Position numbers and translations under genes: made by a program. 6,095 bases of DNA from Rubrivivax sp. GTDB lineage: Bacteria; Pseudomonadota; Gammaproteobacteria; Burkholderiales; Burkholderiaceae. Of this stretch, positions 5,841 through 6,095 are shown piece after piece. The notes under the pieces are model-generated. The model had not been told where the DNA came from and did no database searches. It saw only the letters and a program-made list of their open reading frames with translations. The stretch spans positions 1 through 6,095 of the forward strand of contig SEEY01000254.1 in assembly GCA_004211235.1 (NCBI GenBank), given 5' to 3'. Numbering within the stretch: position 1 is the stretch's first letter; each line of letters begins with the position of its first letter.

Positions 5841-5891
5841 GCTTGCCAACTGACAGCCGGCTTCAGCCACGGAGCCGGGCACGCGGCAAGC
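5841..5891. terminator. Nested inverted repeats between convergent genes, candidate bidirectional terminator
   Basis: Two stems are nested. The outer stem pairs GCTTGCC (5841-5847) with GGCAAGC (5885-5891). The inner stem pairs CCGGCTTC (5857-5864) with GGAGCCGG (5871-5878), 8 bp including one G-U pair, round a 6-base loop. The element fills the 59-bp gap between the ilvD stop and the stop of the converging gene, the right place for a shared terminator. There is no T tract on either side, so termination would be of the stem-only or Rho-assisted kind, or the structure may only protect mRNA ends. Confidence 0.45.
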
Positions 5892-5895
5892 CGGA

Positions 5896-6095
5896 TCAGC
5901 GCTTCTTCTTCGCCCCGGGCTTGAACTGACCCAGGCCTTCCATCAATTGCTCGCGCCGGGCGGCCTTCTTGGCGTCCAGCGCATCCATGGCCTTCTTTTG
6001 CGTCAGTCCGCTGGAGTCAGCCCATGCCCACCAGGCCACCGCCACCGCGAAGGGCGACAGCACGATCAGCCAGGCCCAGAAACCGTCCTTGTGGA
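5896..6095 (-). CDS. C-terminal part of a small membrane protein, unknown function (runs off the window)
   Basis: Sixty-five codons read on the minus strand from the right edge to TGA (5898-5896). The visible part starts HKDGFWAWLIVLSPFAVAVA and continues WWAWADSSGL, one Trp-rich transmembrane helix. A charged Lys/Ala/Glu helix follows (TQKKAMDALDAKKAARREQL), then a Gly/Lys-rich end finishing GAKKKR. The basic tail after the helix suggests a cytoplasmic C-terminus, with the helix entering from the periplasm. Codons end almost always in G or C, supporting real coding. The start and any upstream domain lie beyond the window. It converges on ilvD with 59 bp between the stops, so it is not in the ilvD operon. 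I do not recognise the family. Confidence 0.7.
   Translation of the reverse strand, partial: HKDGFWAWLIVLSPFAVAVAWWAWADSSGLTQKKAMDALDAKKAARREQLMEGLGQFKPGAKKKR

Overview
The window is about two-thirds G+C and looks like a housekeeping stretch of a betaproteobacterial chromosome. Burkholderiales is the best guess, possibly the Comamonadaceae or the Rubrivivax/Leptothrix group. This rests on protein flavour (Lgt, a DnaQ with a QxxLxM clamp motif, a short-form IlvD), gene content and the style of the tRNA terminator. It is inference; no database search was possible.

Layout. Positions 1-375 hold what looks like foreign or broken coding sequence: the first ~80 codons of a glycosyltransferase, followed in another frame by the last ~30 codons of an unrecognised protein. 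After a hairpin terminator (396-421) comes a minus-strand block, read right to left: a lysR-type regulator (4065-3211), a periplasmic TPR protein (3139-2156), lgt (2089-1280), dnaQ (1271-543) and tRNA-Val(CAC) (508-434). Plus-strand ilvD (4157-5836) diverges from the regulator across a 91-bp AT-rich intergenic region. At the right edge the C-terminus of a small membrane protein (minus strand, 6095-5896) converges on ilvD; nested inverted repeats lie between them.

How the genes work together. IlvD makes the 2-keto acid precursors of valine, isoleucine and leucine, and the divergent LysR-type protein is the obvious candidate for its regulator. Lgt lipidates prolipoproteins in the inner membrane. 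DnaQ is the proofreading subunit of DNA polymerase III. lgt and dnaQ are 8 bp apart and probably cotranscribed. dnaQ and the tRNA lie 34 bp apart and may be cotranscribed, although the tRNA has its own -10-like element. The TPR protein is exported and has no assignable function.

I found no CRISPR array, insertion sequence, phage gene, defence system or toxin-antitoxin pair, and no convincing novel system. The left edge deserves most scrutiny: the chimeric coding fragment ends about 20 bp from a tRNA terminator, which could mark an island boundary, a decayed gene or an assembly junction.
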